A DNA stretch of 64,000 nt from Paraspadella gotoi. Taxonomy: Eukaryota; Chaetognatha. The notes beneath the pieces are model-generated. The model ran no database searches, was not told where the DNA came from, and saw only the letters and a list, made by a program, of their open reading frames with translations. Of this stretch, positions 37,140 to 46,291 are shown piece by piece. Numbering within the stretch: position 1 is the first letter of the stretch; each line of letters begins with the position of its first letter. The DNA lies in the NCBI GenBank assembly GCA_051294375.1, contig CM119264.1, positions 7,151,814-7,215,813 of the forward strand. Direction: 5' to 3'. Both the position numbers and the translations under genes were made by a program.

Positions 37140-37587
37140 AGCAACGAACGCCGACAGATAACCGATTATTCTCCGCCTGGGAACGATGACCGCGCTATCG
37201 ATTCTTCTTTTTGTTTTAATCCCAGTTTTTGATCGCCATGACAACCGAGACAGTTAATGAAAAGTTGTTGTTCCCTCCAAACGAAATAAAATTGTTTTTT
37301 TTACCGTAATTTTTTCAGTTTTTTGAAATCGTAAGTAATTTAGTATGTAAATTGCGATTCAAATTTGCGATTTATTAGTTAATGTTTAACAACCAAGTAA
37401 AGTTAACCGAAAAAAAGGGAGAAAGTTATAAAGAATAAGTACAGTACAATACAGTACAGTACGGTACAGTCGACGTCTGTGAGAAAAAGGATTTTCTTCG
37501 CTTTCCAAATGACTGACGCGCGACTGTGAATCTTGATTCTTAAACGGGAGAAAAGATGCGAAGGAAGGTTTATGGGCTTTGCAGAGC

Positions 37588-37655
<68 letters not shown>
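37588..37655 (+). repeat. (AG)n microsatellite
   Basis: Nearly perfect AG run with one AAA interruption, inside intron 1 of the Ig receptor gene. Confidence 0.95.
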
Positions 37656-37658
<3 letters not shown>

Positions 37659-38154
37659 GATTCCCGCTTTATGACGGGCGGCATAAATTTGTCGTAAAAG
37701 TGAAGATGTGCCTCGCGAGAGGACGGGACGTAAAGGTAAAAGAATGACAGCGATTCTTGTGACCGAGGACTGAGATAGGTGACGATTCAAAACTGTGACT
37801 GTGACAGAAATTTCACTCTTTTTTACTGAAAAGTATTTAGATAAACATAAATATCAAAACAAATCAAATTTTTCGATTCTTGGTTGAGAGGCGGTTTTGA
37901 AGTTCGTGACAAAAATCTGTCATAAGGTCACGTCTCGTTGAACAGTAGTTGAGAAAGTGGAGTTAAGAAAAGCGTGATCACACATCGTCACATCACTTCG
38001 CGCCAATAAATTTCTTTCTTTTTTTAAAACAAAATCAGACTAAAAAGGACCGTTTTTTTTTCTCGGCCCATCCATAATCTAAACCATTGCAATATGTAAA
38101 TAAATTATATTGAAATGAACAACAAGTTACTTTGTTACAATTTTCACAGTTCCC

Positions 38155-38245
38155 AATCGTGTGACTCGATCCCAGACCTCCTGACCTCCCCGCTTCCTCG
38201 GGAAAAACGCGCCTGTGGTGTGAGGCAGCCACTGAGGCACCCCTT
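38155..38245 (-). mobile_element. tRNA-derived SINE (candidate)
   Basis: On the minus strand an A-box-like TGCCTCAGTGGCTG (38226-38239) is followed by a B-box-like GGGATCGAGTCAC (38161-38173). The head is GC-rich inside an AT-rich intron and is followed by an AT-rich tail. Spacing is longer than in a normal tRNA, as in many SINEs. Confidence 0.45.
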
Positions 38246-38817
38246 TCGGTGAGATACTTCTTGTCTCAAATTTTACAGGAAATCCCGGCCTCAGCTGATA
38301 AACATTTTAGTTTTCGTTTAGTTTATTTAAAATTTTACGAAGTTGAATCTTCACGAAGTGAACATTGTGAGGTGCGTTTGGATTCGTGTAATTTTTCTTG
38401 CAGTGAGTGTGTTCTGTGTTTAGGATCATATTGACGACGATGCCGTCGTGATTGCAACTCTGGAAAGACGGCGACCTCTCGTGGGCGGAGCCACAACTTT
38501 CATCAGCGTCGAGCGAAGTGGTTTTGGTAGATTCGGGGGCGTCTCTTTTTTTTTGACGGCGAATTGAAAGACGGAAGTAGTTTTTTTGAGTGCGGGGCGA
38601 AAGTGCAAACAGCTGTGATTATGAGTTATGAGTTAACTTTTTCAAATCTGGTTGCATTTGAGGATTTCATTTAATTAAAATTAGAGTACTATTTGTTAGC
38701 GCCTAGAACGAAAAGTAATGGATAGTAAAAAAAAATGGACTAGTTTTACTAAAAAAAAAACCTAGTGTAAAGATTGAACAAGATCTCTTTTTGATCCTGC
38801 ATAAATTGCAAAAGAAC

Positions 38818-38849
<32 letters not shown>

Positions 38850-39037
38850 CACTTTCTTCCTATTTCTTATCTCCCTTTTTCATTCTTTCAACTTTCTAAG
38901 GCTTAATCTCCCGACTCTCAAAAATTCATAACCCACCTTCTTGACGGTGAGGTTTTAAAGATTCATTATTCATAACCTTCCGTGTTTTGTTTGCTCGCGC
39001 GACTTAACGTGGAAAAACTCGCAATCTCTCTCTTCTC

Positions 39038-39112
<75 letters not shown>

Positions 39113-39416
39113 GCTATTTTCTTCCCCTCTCCCAATGTCAACCGTTCCTTTGAAAAATTTAAAACCATTTTTACGATTTTATACAAAAATTTAATCCAAC
39201 AAAATTCAGTTTTCCTTCTTTTCTGTGAATCTTCAAAGATGCATAATGCTTACCAATTGTTGCTGCAGAAAAATGAGTTTCGCTTCTATCTTTTTAATCT
39301 TATTCTTTATATCATGTCCTCATTCTTCAAGTACCAAAAACTTCACGCCGATTTTCCGATCGAGCGAACCACATGATCAAAACTCTCTTCAACATTGTCC
39401 AACCTCTTCCCTTCAG

Positions 39417-39651
39417 GATCCTACATGTGCGGCAACGAGCTGATGGCCACCCTCGTCGTCGTCTCTTCCCCGATCTGTTCCCCCAAATCCCCGACCTTCG
39501 TCGAAAACCGAAACTTGACTCTCAAATGCGTCGTGGCTTCGAGAGGCGGACCCAAGCCGGAGGTCTATTGGTCGAGGAGGTCCGCGCACAGGTTGGTTCT
39601 TGGGAACGGGAGCTGGACGGAGGTCTACTGGACGAGGAGGTCTAGGCACAG
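39417..39651 (+). CDS. Ig receptor exon: end of Ig1, start of Ig2, with internal duplication
   Basis: Acceptor CTTCCCTTCAG; 2-base start completes the glycine codon from exon 1. SYMCGN gives the F-strand cysteine of Ig1, and ATLVVVSSP its G strand. Ig2 begins NLTLKC and has core tryptophan EVYW. The 3' part is a 60-bp in-frame tandem duplication: PEVYWSRRSAHR is followed 20 codons later by TEVYWTRRSRHR, and each copy ends in CACAG/GT. The donor used here is CACAG/GTAAG (39651/39652); the first copy offers CACAG/GTTGG at 39591/39592 in the same phase. Ends in phase 2. Confidence 0.85.
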
Positions 39652-39935
39652 GTAAGCGCAGATGTATGAAGCTGTTGTGCGCAGAGGAGGGGAAAAGGCG
39701 ACTTGTCTACTAGGCTGTAAAAAAGGCATAAATTGATGATTTTATGCCCTTACAACAAAATTAAAGCAAATACAGCAATCTATGTATTTGAATCTATTAT
39801 ATTCAGAGCTCGGTAAAAGATTGGATTCTATACATATATTTAGCAATTCTTGATGACTGAACTACCGGAGCCAGCATATTTTTTTAATCTCAAACCGAAG
39901 TAGCCAACTAATTTTTAAAAAAATATTTGAATAAG

Positions 39936-40092
39936 GGACATTCCGACAAAGGGACATCCGGGCGGCGGCGGCGGAGGCGGCGACGGCCGCATCGGTCGCG
40001 CCGGCGGAGGTGGAGGAGGAAGCGCAGATCCGGCGAAGTTGGGGGAGCTCTGGTTCGCCGGAAATACTTCTTACAATACTTACGTCTTTCAG
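39936..40092 (+). CDS. Ig receptor exon: glycine-rich insertion in Ig2
   Basis: Fits between its neighbours by phase: the one-base start after ATAAG completes the phase-2 codon, and the CAG/GTTAG donor ends in phase 0. It encodes DIPTKGHPG, then two oligoglycine runs (six and five residues) around DGRIGRA, then LGELWFAGNTSYNTYVFQ, which resumes the Ig2 D/E-strand pattern. The acceptor has a poor pyrimidine tract, so the 5' edge is the least certain border. With the duplicated block in the previous exon it stretches the two Ig2 cysteines to about 105 residues apart, well over the usual 55-75. Confidence 0.65.
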
Positions 40093-40260
40093 GTTAGAAG
40101 CCTTTATTGCAAATCCGCTAAAACATTTTTTTTGGTGGCTTTCAAATTAATTATACTACTAGTAATTTTAATTTTATCCGCAACAACTTTTGATTTATCC
40201 TTCACGATAGATTTATTCCTTTAGATTTATCACCAATCTTGCCCCATCCATTTCCTCCAG

Positions 40261-40447
40261 CCCAACTTCAAGGATCACGGGACTTCCCTCACATGCTCCG
40301 TCTCACACTCCTGGCCGGGTAAGGCCGAGTTTCCCTCCTGCGGCTTCGCGTCTCTCGACGTCAAATTCGGTCCGCGACTTGAGTGTCGCGACCAACAGGT
40401 AGCGTGGGACAACGCCACCTCCATCGCCGTCGGATGCGACGTCTTGG
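40261..40447 (+). CDS. Ig receptor exon: end of Ig2, start of Ig3
   Basis: Acceptor TTTCCTCCAG, phase 0; donor TTGG/GTGAGG, phase 1. It encodes NFKDHGTSLTCSVSH, the F-strand region of a C2-like Ig domain, then SWPGKAEFPSCGFASLDVKF, then PRLECRDQQ and NATSIAVGC, which opens Ig3. Extra cysteines (PSCGF, LECRD) could form additional disulphides. Confidence 0.85.
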
Positions 40448-41275
40448 GTGAGGGTGGTTGGGGGCGGTGGATGGGTGGGAGGTGGGGGGAATATTGGGGG
40501 CGTGAGTTGTACGTGATCGAACAGTTTCACGAGAGAAGTGTGCATATGGGGAAAGAGGCGGCCTGACTGGTCGAAAGATGTAAACAATGGGGAGCTGAGT
40601 ATGCTGGGTCGAAAACTAAGGGCTGGGAAGAGTTTCGTCTATTTCATTCAAGTTCTATTCAAGGTTTTATCATTATTATTATTTTTATTTATTTATTTAT
40701 TTATTATTTATCATTATTAACGTTTCATGTACGCACAAACCTGCATGTATACAACGATTTTTTTAATATAACATTATCACGTGGTACGCAATACTATTGC
40801 CAATAGGGATGAGTTAGACGAAATGATTTAAACGCTGCGACGAAACGAAAGAGAAGATAATGATGACATCGAAACGAAGCATAAAAAAGGATGAGATTTA
40901 AGCCGAGATAAAGTAATTAACGAAGCGAAAAGCGCAACGAAAGATTAAAGCAAAAAAAAAAAAAAGACTCGAAAAAGAGATTTCATTTGTCGCTTGTCGT
41001 CGTCGCAGTCAGTCTGTCGGTCTGACTGATTATTATTTTTATTAAACTGTAAAGCTGTTAATGCTCGGATTATTTCAAGAATTACCAAGTTGTCAAATAG
41101 TTTTTGGAATGCAAATAAAACAATTTTCAACTTTTAAATAGACTGTAGTTTGAATTTTAGTCTCAGACAATTATTGTTAAAAAACATTTTTTTTAACTAA
41201 GTTATAACTTTGACGTCCGTATTTATACGCTTATAAGCGAGAAAAAATGATTCGTCAACCATTTTCGTTGCCAAG
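40448..41275. other. Ig receptor intron 4 contents
   Basis: G-rich stretch just after the donor (GGGTGGTTGGGGGCGG near 40452), (TTAT)n at 40676-40712, otherwise AT-rich. No exon seen. Confidence 0.5.
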
Positions 41276-41391
41276 GAAACCCCATGATTCCCCTGGACAA
41301 CATCTCATGGTGCTTCGGGACTCATCGGACTTTTGGAAAAGTGACTTGCATCAAGGGAACGGAGAGATTCTTTGATGGCGGCTCGTTGCAG
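41276..41391 (+). CDS. Ig receptor exon: Ig3 core, runs to a gap
   Basis: Acceptor TTCGTTGCCAAG, phase 1. It encodes NPMIPLDNISWCFG (core tryptophan preceded by an N-glycosylation site), GKVTCIKG and FFDGGSLQ. The last readable codon is CAG at phase 0, directly before the N gap, and the next exon begins at phase 0, so the exon very likely ends at or near the gap edge. Confidence 0.8.
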
Positions 41392-41624
41392 NNNNNNNNN
41401 NNNNNNNNNNNNNNNNNNNNNNNNNNNNNNNNNNNNNNNNNNNNNNNNNNNNNNNNNNNNNNNNNNNNNNNNNNNNNNNNNNNNNNNNNNNNNNNNNNNN
41501 NNNNNNNNNNNNNNNNNNNNNNNNNNNNNNNNNNNNNNNNNNNNNNNNNNNNNNNNNNNNNNNNNNNNNNNNNNNNNNNNNNNNNNNNNNNNNNNNNNNN
41601 NNNNNNNNNNNNNNNNNNNNNNNN
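41392..41624. other. 233-N gap inside the Ig receptor gene
   Basis: Probably holds the donor of the preceding exon. Flanked on the right by A-rich sequence. Confidence 0.9.
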
Positions 41625-41654
41625 AAAAAAATAGAAAACGGGAAAAAGAGGCGT

Positions 41655-41745
41655 TAGCAGAATTTCCCTCGGGGAGACACGATAAAAAAGTGGGTCATCT
41701 TTGGAATCGAACTTTTGACCTTCTGGTCCACGAGAGGGTCGTTTC
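41655..41745 (-). mobile_element. tRNA-like SINE head (candidate)
   Basis: Minus strand carries CACTGGCGGAAACG (A-box-like) and AAAGTTCGATTCCAAAG (B box GTTCGATTCC) about 35 bp apart. Confidence 0.35.
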
Positions 41746-42184
41746 CGCCAGTGACATCCGTTGATAATGACGACGGCGACGATAGCGACGACGACGACGA
41801 CGGGCGACAAGGAAGAAGAAGAAGATGGTGAGAACGATGATGATGACGACAACGACGTTATATAGAAAAGAACGACGAAAACGACGACCAAACTAAGAAG
41901 AGGACGCCAATAGGGGGCCTTATTTTCTCAGAACGCCCCATTTAAGGAAGGTGGTTAAGGTTAAGGATTTGTTCAAGGATTAGGAGTAAGTTAATGGATT
42001 AGGGTTAAAGATTAGAGATTAGGTAACAAGTTTAAAAATATATAATTTAAAATTAAATTCCGGGATAAAGTAACCGAAATGGGGCGCTCTGGGAATAGAG
42101 TGCCCAAATGGCGACGTTTCAAAAAACTCGTTAACTCACCCTCGTTTTCTCCTCACCTTTGATTTCTCTTAACGGAGGAAAGTC

Positions 42185-42260
42185 TACAGTTTCGAGATGA
42201 GTAGTTGGCACGCGAACCGAACCCGGGACCTTTCTGTACTCGTTCGGCCACCGATTCTTT
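42185..42260 (-). mobile_element. tRNA-like SINE head (candidate)
   Basis: Minus strand carries GGTGGCCGAACGAG (A-box-like, Leu/Ser-type) and CCCGGGTTCGGTTCGC (B-box-like). No closed cloverleaf. Confidence 0.4.
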
Positions 42261-42801
42261 TTACCAAAATTATCTTTTCTCTTTGATTTCCTTCTTCTTC
42301 GGTGGCGGCGGCGCCGGTGACGGCTTCGGCTGCAGCGGAGGATGCGGCTTCGGCTGCGGCGGCGGCGTAGGCGATGTTTTTCATGTTTCCATAATTCTTA
42401 TTTTTTCTCCAAAAAAATTCATCTCGGAATTCAAGTCATTCGTTGATTCAACGAATCGTGAATCGTGATTAGTGTCACTGACTCACGGGGGTGAGACTGT
42501 GAGAGTTTGAGGTCGTTGAACTTTTAAATCATTTCGAGGCGCGAACGGGGGGAGACAAGAAAAAGGGAAGAACGTGAAGTGAGAAGGAAGAAGAGGTTCT
42601 GGTGTGTATGGTGGGTAAGGCAAGATGGGAGAGTTAAGGATCGGTAAAAGAAAGATAACGAAAGAGAGGCAGGCAGGAAAGGTTTCGACTATCGAAAGAA
42701 GGTAAAGTGAAAATAAACTAACGCAGTGAGGTTGGGCGACCGGCGGCAGTCTAAGATCGGAGAAGGAGAGAAGGGAACCATAATTGCTTTACAGAAAGAG
42801 T

Positions 42802-42966
42802 GATGGACAAAATTGAAAGAGAAGTAATAAGAGAAAAGAAGAGAAGGTTAGATGGAGCCGCCAATGAAGACAGGAGAGAACGGGCCATGCATGAGACAGG
42901 GGAGAACAGATCCAATGAGTCCATACCATTCCATAAGAACATTGGAAAGATTGAGGGAAATTACTA
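42802..42966 (+). CDS. Small hypothetical ORF in an intron
   Basis: 54 codons from ATG to TAG. The highly charged product has MDKIEREVIREKKRRLDG near the start and NESIPFHKNIGKIEGNY at the end. The open frame extends 5' without a stop to about 42753. It lies inside an intron of the Ig gene on the same strand. No family is recognised; it could be a fragment of a transposable-element protein or chance in purine-rich DNA. Confidence 0.2.
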
Positions 42967-44053
42967 GATTCCGAACGAGTTGCCTTTAACTTGCCTTTTT
43001 TTTTTTTTTTTTTTCAAAAATAAGATTAGAATTTATCAGAAAAGACGAGGCCGGTGATTGGCCATGGGGGTCGCGGTGACAATGATCGAAAAAAAAATGA
43101 TATAAAAAATTTCGAAAGGGCAGACGCGCTCTTCTGCCTACCTATAATCTATAACCTACCTAACTATACTTGAATCATTCATGTCATTAAATAATTAGGT
43201 AATAGGCGTTTTCTCTGTTAGCAAACCGCATCTGCATGCGAGTTAGTGGGTTGCGGCGAGAGAAAGGTAGAGTGACTGAACTAAGAGGTATATATGTGAA
43301 AAAGAGTGAGAAGTGGCAAAAAGCAAAGGTTAAGACAGTGAATGAGAGAGTGTAGAGAGAGGGAGATAGTATGAGAGAAGGAGAGAGAGAGGAGAGAGAG
43401 AGAGGTAGAAGGAAGAGAGAGAGAAGAGAGTTGAGAGGCAGTCTATGAATATGTTGGGAAGAACATTGAAAAGAGGAGAGTGTCAAGAGAGAGCGAGTAG
43501 TGAAAAAGGAAGAGTAGCAAAGAGAGATTGAGAGTGCCAAAGGCGAGAGGTTAAAGAGAGAGCGAAAAGATTGAGCGAGTCGGCGCAACAGTCGTCGAGT
43601 CCCGCGCCTTTCGTCGCCGACCAATTAATGCGTTTCACACGTGACTTTTTTCCGGGGCGACGAGTCGAAGGCAGAGAGAAGCTGAGAGAGAGAAAAAAGA
43701 GAAGCTCAGTTTTCTAAGGCGATAGATAGGATGGGCGACACTCGAGAGAAGAAAAACCCCAAAGGAGAAAAGAAAAGTTTTGACTAAGGAAAAAGTCGAG
43801 AAGAGCGGAATATGTTCTCTCGAAAAAGCCAGAGAAAAGGTCCTTCAAACTGACAAATGAACAGCGAGGTTCAAGTCCGTCTGTGCCTTTCTTACCTATC
43901 TCCACTTCCCCTCTTCCATTCCTCTTCCACAACCCCCTCCCCACTCCTTTTCCAATTTTCCACTCCTTTTTCCACAACCTCCTCTTTCCACACTCACTTC
44001 CCCCTTCTTACACAACCCCCTTTGCCCAACCCCCTTTCCACAACCATATAAAG

Positions 44054-44237
44054 GCGACGAGCGTGACGGGGGGCGTCCGCTTCCTTCTCTCTCTCTGGGA
44101 GCGGAACATTCTCTCCGTCCTCAAACCCAAGATGATCTTCGTAGTGAACGCGCGACGACGCGACGGGACGATGATCAAGAAGACGATCATCCTCAAGTAT
44201 TTCAAGCGGCCCAAGCTCGAATGTCCTCCGCACTACG
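44054..44237 (+). CDS. Ig receptor exon: end of Ig3
   Basis: Acceptor CCATATAAAG, phase 0; donor TACG/GTAAAG, phase 1. It encodes ATSVTGGVRFLLSLWERN, then KMIFVVNARRRDGTMIKKT, then ILKYFKRPKLECPPHY. The order (V..L.L then N..DG....I.L then RP) is that of the E-F-G strands of an Ig domain, yet the expected D-x-G-x-Y-x-C is replaced by a segment with no cysteine. This domain would lack the standard B-F disulphide. Confidence 0.8.
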
Positions 44238-44344
44238 GTAAAGGGATGGGTGAATTAGACCGATGGGAATCAGGGTGATTTTTATTCTAATATCACTATC
44301 AAACGGGAAGGAACGCACAGTCGTATTATTGTATAATTATATTA

Positions 44345-44348
<4 letters not shown>

Positions 44349-44378
<30 letters not shown>
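44349..44378 (+). repeat. (ATT)n microsatellite
   Basis: About ten ATT units in the intron between Ig receptor exons 6 and 7. Confidence 0.9.
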
Positions 44379-44379
<1 letters not shown>

Positions 44380-44660
44380 CTGGTGACATGTTATAAAAAA
44401 GCACGAATTTACGTCAGTTTCAGACGATTTTCTATGGAATCGAAAGGCCTTCGTATCGCCCGTCGAAATGTTATAACATTCAAGTATTGCCGAGGAATTA
44501 AGAAGAAAACGTCCTATTATGGCAACAGCCGGGTTGCCTGTGATGCCCATTGGGATGGGGCATCTCACTGTTGGCTTTGGGGGCTTCCGACCCTCAGTGA
44601 CGCCTCCAGTCACAGGCGCGGTTACCCTAGGACGGTCTCGCTTTGCCAACGCAGAGGGAA

Positions 44661-44766
44661 GTCGTTAGGACTGTGGATGGAACACTACGCCAGGGATGGT
44701 GTGTTCCCCCTCTGAGCCAATGAATTAGGATGGTGGACGTGAGGCGGTGTGAATATACCGCCACAC
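44661..44766 (+). repeat. Relative of the terminal-inverted-repeat element at 58538-58679
   Basis: Shares, in inverse orientation to the other copy, GTCGTTAGGACTGTGGATGG, CCCCCTCTGAGCCAATG and GAGGCGGTGTGAATATACCG. It ends in the same GAATATACCGCCACA. It lies in the intron between Ig exons 6 and 7. Its left part (44500-44660) has no partner in the other copy. Confidence 0.75.
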
Positions 44767-44855
44767 TATTGAATATCCAATTATCCATACTTTATTTTAT
44801 TATTAAAAATCCATAAAAACGGAGTTGACATCTCCGCAATCTCCATCTCCCACAG

Positions 44856-45123
44856 TGCTCCGGTCCAGCGACCTCCAGACTTCCTTCGTCTGCAATTATT
44901 CAGCATTTCCGCCGCCGACGCAGCGGGACTTCGTCTGGCGAATCCACCGCGAATCCGGCGCTGCGCTGAGCGGCGGCGAGGTCGAGTCCGCGCTGCTGCA
45001 GAAGTCGGACAACGTCGTCGTCTCCGTCGNNNNNNNNNNGCCGAGACTCTCTCCAACCTCAACTCGTTCGGAGGTTCTTACGAGGCCGAGCAAAGCGTGG
45101 ACGCCGCGTTGGGGACCTTAGAG
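44856..45123 (+). CDS. Ig receptor exon: fourth Ig domain (contains 10-N gap)
   Basis: Acceptor CCATCTCCCACAG, phase 1; donor TTAGAG/GTAAGG, phase 0. It encodes VLRSSDLQTSFVCNYSAF (B-strand cysteine and an N-glycosylation site), DFVWRIH (core tryptophan) and QKSDNVVVSV, then ten Ns at 45030-45039, then LSNLNSFGGSYEAEQS. The frame after the gap differs from that before it, so the true gap length is not a multiple matching ten Ns. The second cysteine is presumably in the gap. Confidence 0.85.
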
Positions 45124-45138
45124 GTAAGGGAAGTCGAC

Positions 45139-45171
<33 letters not shown>

Positions 45172-45417
45172 TCACTGATTCTTTTTAGTTTGTTTTTAAA
45201 TAACCGTAATGATAATTGATCGAATTCGATCGTTTAATAGCTATTTATCAATTAGTTTTACATATTGCATTTGTTAGCTGCTTGATTCGTCGGTTGTTTA
45301 TTTTGCCGATCGATTCTTCATTAATCATCCTTCTATCAGTTTTCTCAATTAGTTTTCAGCAAAGATCGATTGGTTTCTCCTCGAATGGTTGATTGATTGA
45401 TCGATTGCTCGTCGCAG

Positions 45418-45596
45418 ATCGTGACGACCCTCGCCATCGTCATTTCCGTCGTTCTCGTCGCTCTCATCCTCGTCCTTCTCTACAAACGAAATCTCATCGG
45501 CAGACGGAAGCGAGAGGCTTCCGCCGGGTTCAGCGACGCCTCCTCAACGGTCTGGAATTTCTACTACGTGTCGCCCTCTGGCAACGCCGTCTGCCT
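45418..45596 (+). CDS. Ig receptor exon: transmembrane helix and cytoplasmic start
   Basis: Acceptor GCTCGTCGCAG, phase 0. The first 22 codons (45418-45483) form one hydrophobic helix, IVTTLAIVISVVLVALI and onward to LLY, followed by a basic stop-transfer (KRNLIGRRKRE) and a short tail, SAGFSDASSTVWNFYYVSPS, that runs into the gap at 45597. This is a type I single-pass topology with the Ig domains outside. Further tail exons are in or beyond the gap. Confidence 0.9.
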
Positions 45597-46256
45597 NNNN
45601 NNNNNNNNNNNNNNNNNNNNNNNNNNNNNNNNNNNNNNNNNNNNNNNNNNNNNNNNNNNNNNNNNNNNNNNNNNNNNNNNNNNNNNNNNNNNNNNNNNNN
45701 NNNNNNNNNNNNNNNNNNNNNNNNNNNNNNNNNNNNNNNNNNNNNNNNNNNNNNNNNNNNNNNNNNNNNNNNNNNNNNNNNNNNNNNNNNNNNNNNNNNN
45801 NNNNNNNNNNNNNNNNNNNNNNNNNNNNNNNNNNNNNNNNNNNNNNNNNNNNNTCGTCGTCGTCGTCGTCGTCGACGTCATCGTCGTCGTCTTTTCACTT
45901 TTCCTCTTAAAAGTGGCACCAAGTTTAACAAATTTGACACATTTAAGAATAAATATTTCAAAGCAGCGCATCGTTGTTTTCTTCACCTCTTAAGTTTTCC
46001 TTCGAAAATTTCGTGCGAGTTTTATTCGCAGGTTTGAATATTTTTAACACATTTTCGGACATTCTGGAAATTATTTTGAGTTAATATGACAAGATGTTAT
46101 AAAAAGTTACATAACGCACAACACTTGATATAAAACAAAACATATATATTCTTTGTGCGACATCGAAAGTTTAATATACAACTAAAGAGGCTTGCTTTGG
46201 TTTCTGTCTGCTTTAAAGCAATAAAGCTTGCAATTTTCTTCCACCTCATGGTGTTT

Positions 46257-46291
<35 letters not shown>

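Larger units (their letters stand above)
36375..39416. other. Ig receptor intron 1 contents
   Basis: 3.0 kb intron with (GA)n at 36860-36898, (GAC)n at 37084-37139, (AG)n at 37588-37655, a SINE-like element (38155-38245, minus) and (CT)n at 38821-38849 and 39024-39109. A GC-richer open segment after a TTTAG acceptor (38426-38527, VVIATLERRRPLVGG and onward) ends at a donor-like G/GTAGAT, but its phase does not fit exons 1 and 2. I leave it as an unexplained candidate. Confidence 0.55.
41625..44053. other. Ig receptor intron 5 contents
   Basis: Two tRNA-like repeat heads on the minus strand (41655-41745 and 42185-42260), (GAC/GAT)n 41767-41880, a GC-rich segment 42300-42370 translating to a Gly/Cys/Phe-rich string, GA-rich sequence 42540-42660 and 43320-43570, and a charged 54-codon ATG frame at 42802-42966. 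The intron ends in a C/T-rich stretch before the 44054 exon. Confidence 0.5.
36177..45596 (+). other. Gene span: multi-Ig single-pass transmembrane receptor (5' and 3' incomplete)
   Basis: Eight exons with GT-AG borders and matching phases: 36177-36374, 39417-39651, 39936-40092, 40261-40447, 41276-41391, 44054-44237, 44856-45123, 45418-45596. The product has about four Ig domains, one helix of 22 residues and a basic-start cytoplasmic tail. NxS/T sites (NLT, NGS, NTS, NAT, NIS, NYS) agree with a secreted-side ectodomain. Known: such proteins act as cell-surface adhesion or recognition receptors. Inferred: the first domain looks V/I-type and the second C2-type, as in nectin/IRRE-like receptors, but I cannot assign an orthologue. 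The signal-peptide exon lies upstream and is not identified; the 3' end is in or after the 45597-45853 gap. Exon-exon junction phases in order: 1, 2, 0, 1, 0, 1, 0. Confidence 0.85.

Noticed and set aside
42205-42468. Gly/Cys/Phe-rich frame as an extra receptor exon
   Set aside because: Low-complexity GGC/TTC/TGC repeats next to a SINE-like head. No acceptor-donor pair fits the neighbouring phases.
44326-44649. 107-codon minus-strand frame with GGVTEGRKPPKPTVRCP
   Set aside because: Overlaps a dispersed repeat and ends in ATT-repeat translation. It may be part of a repeat element, but not a host gene I can support.
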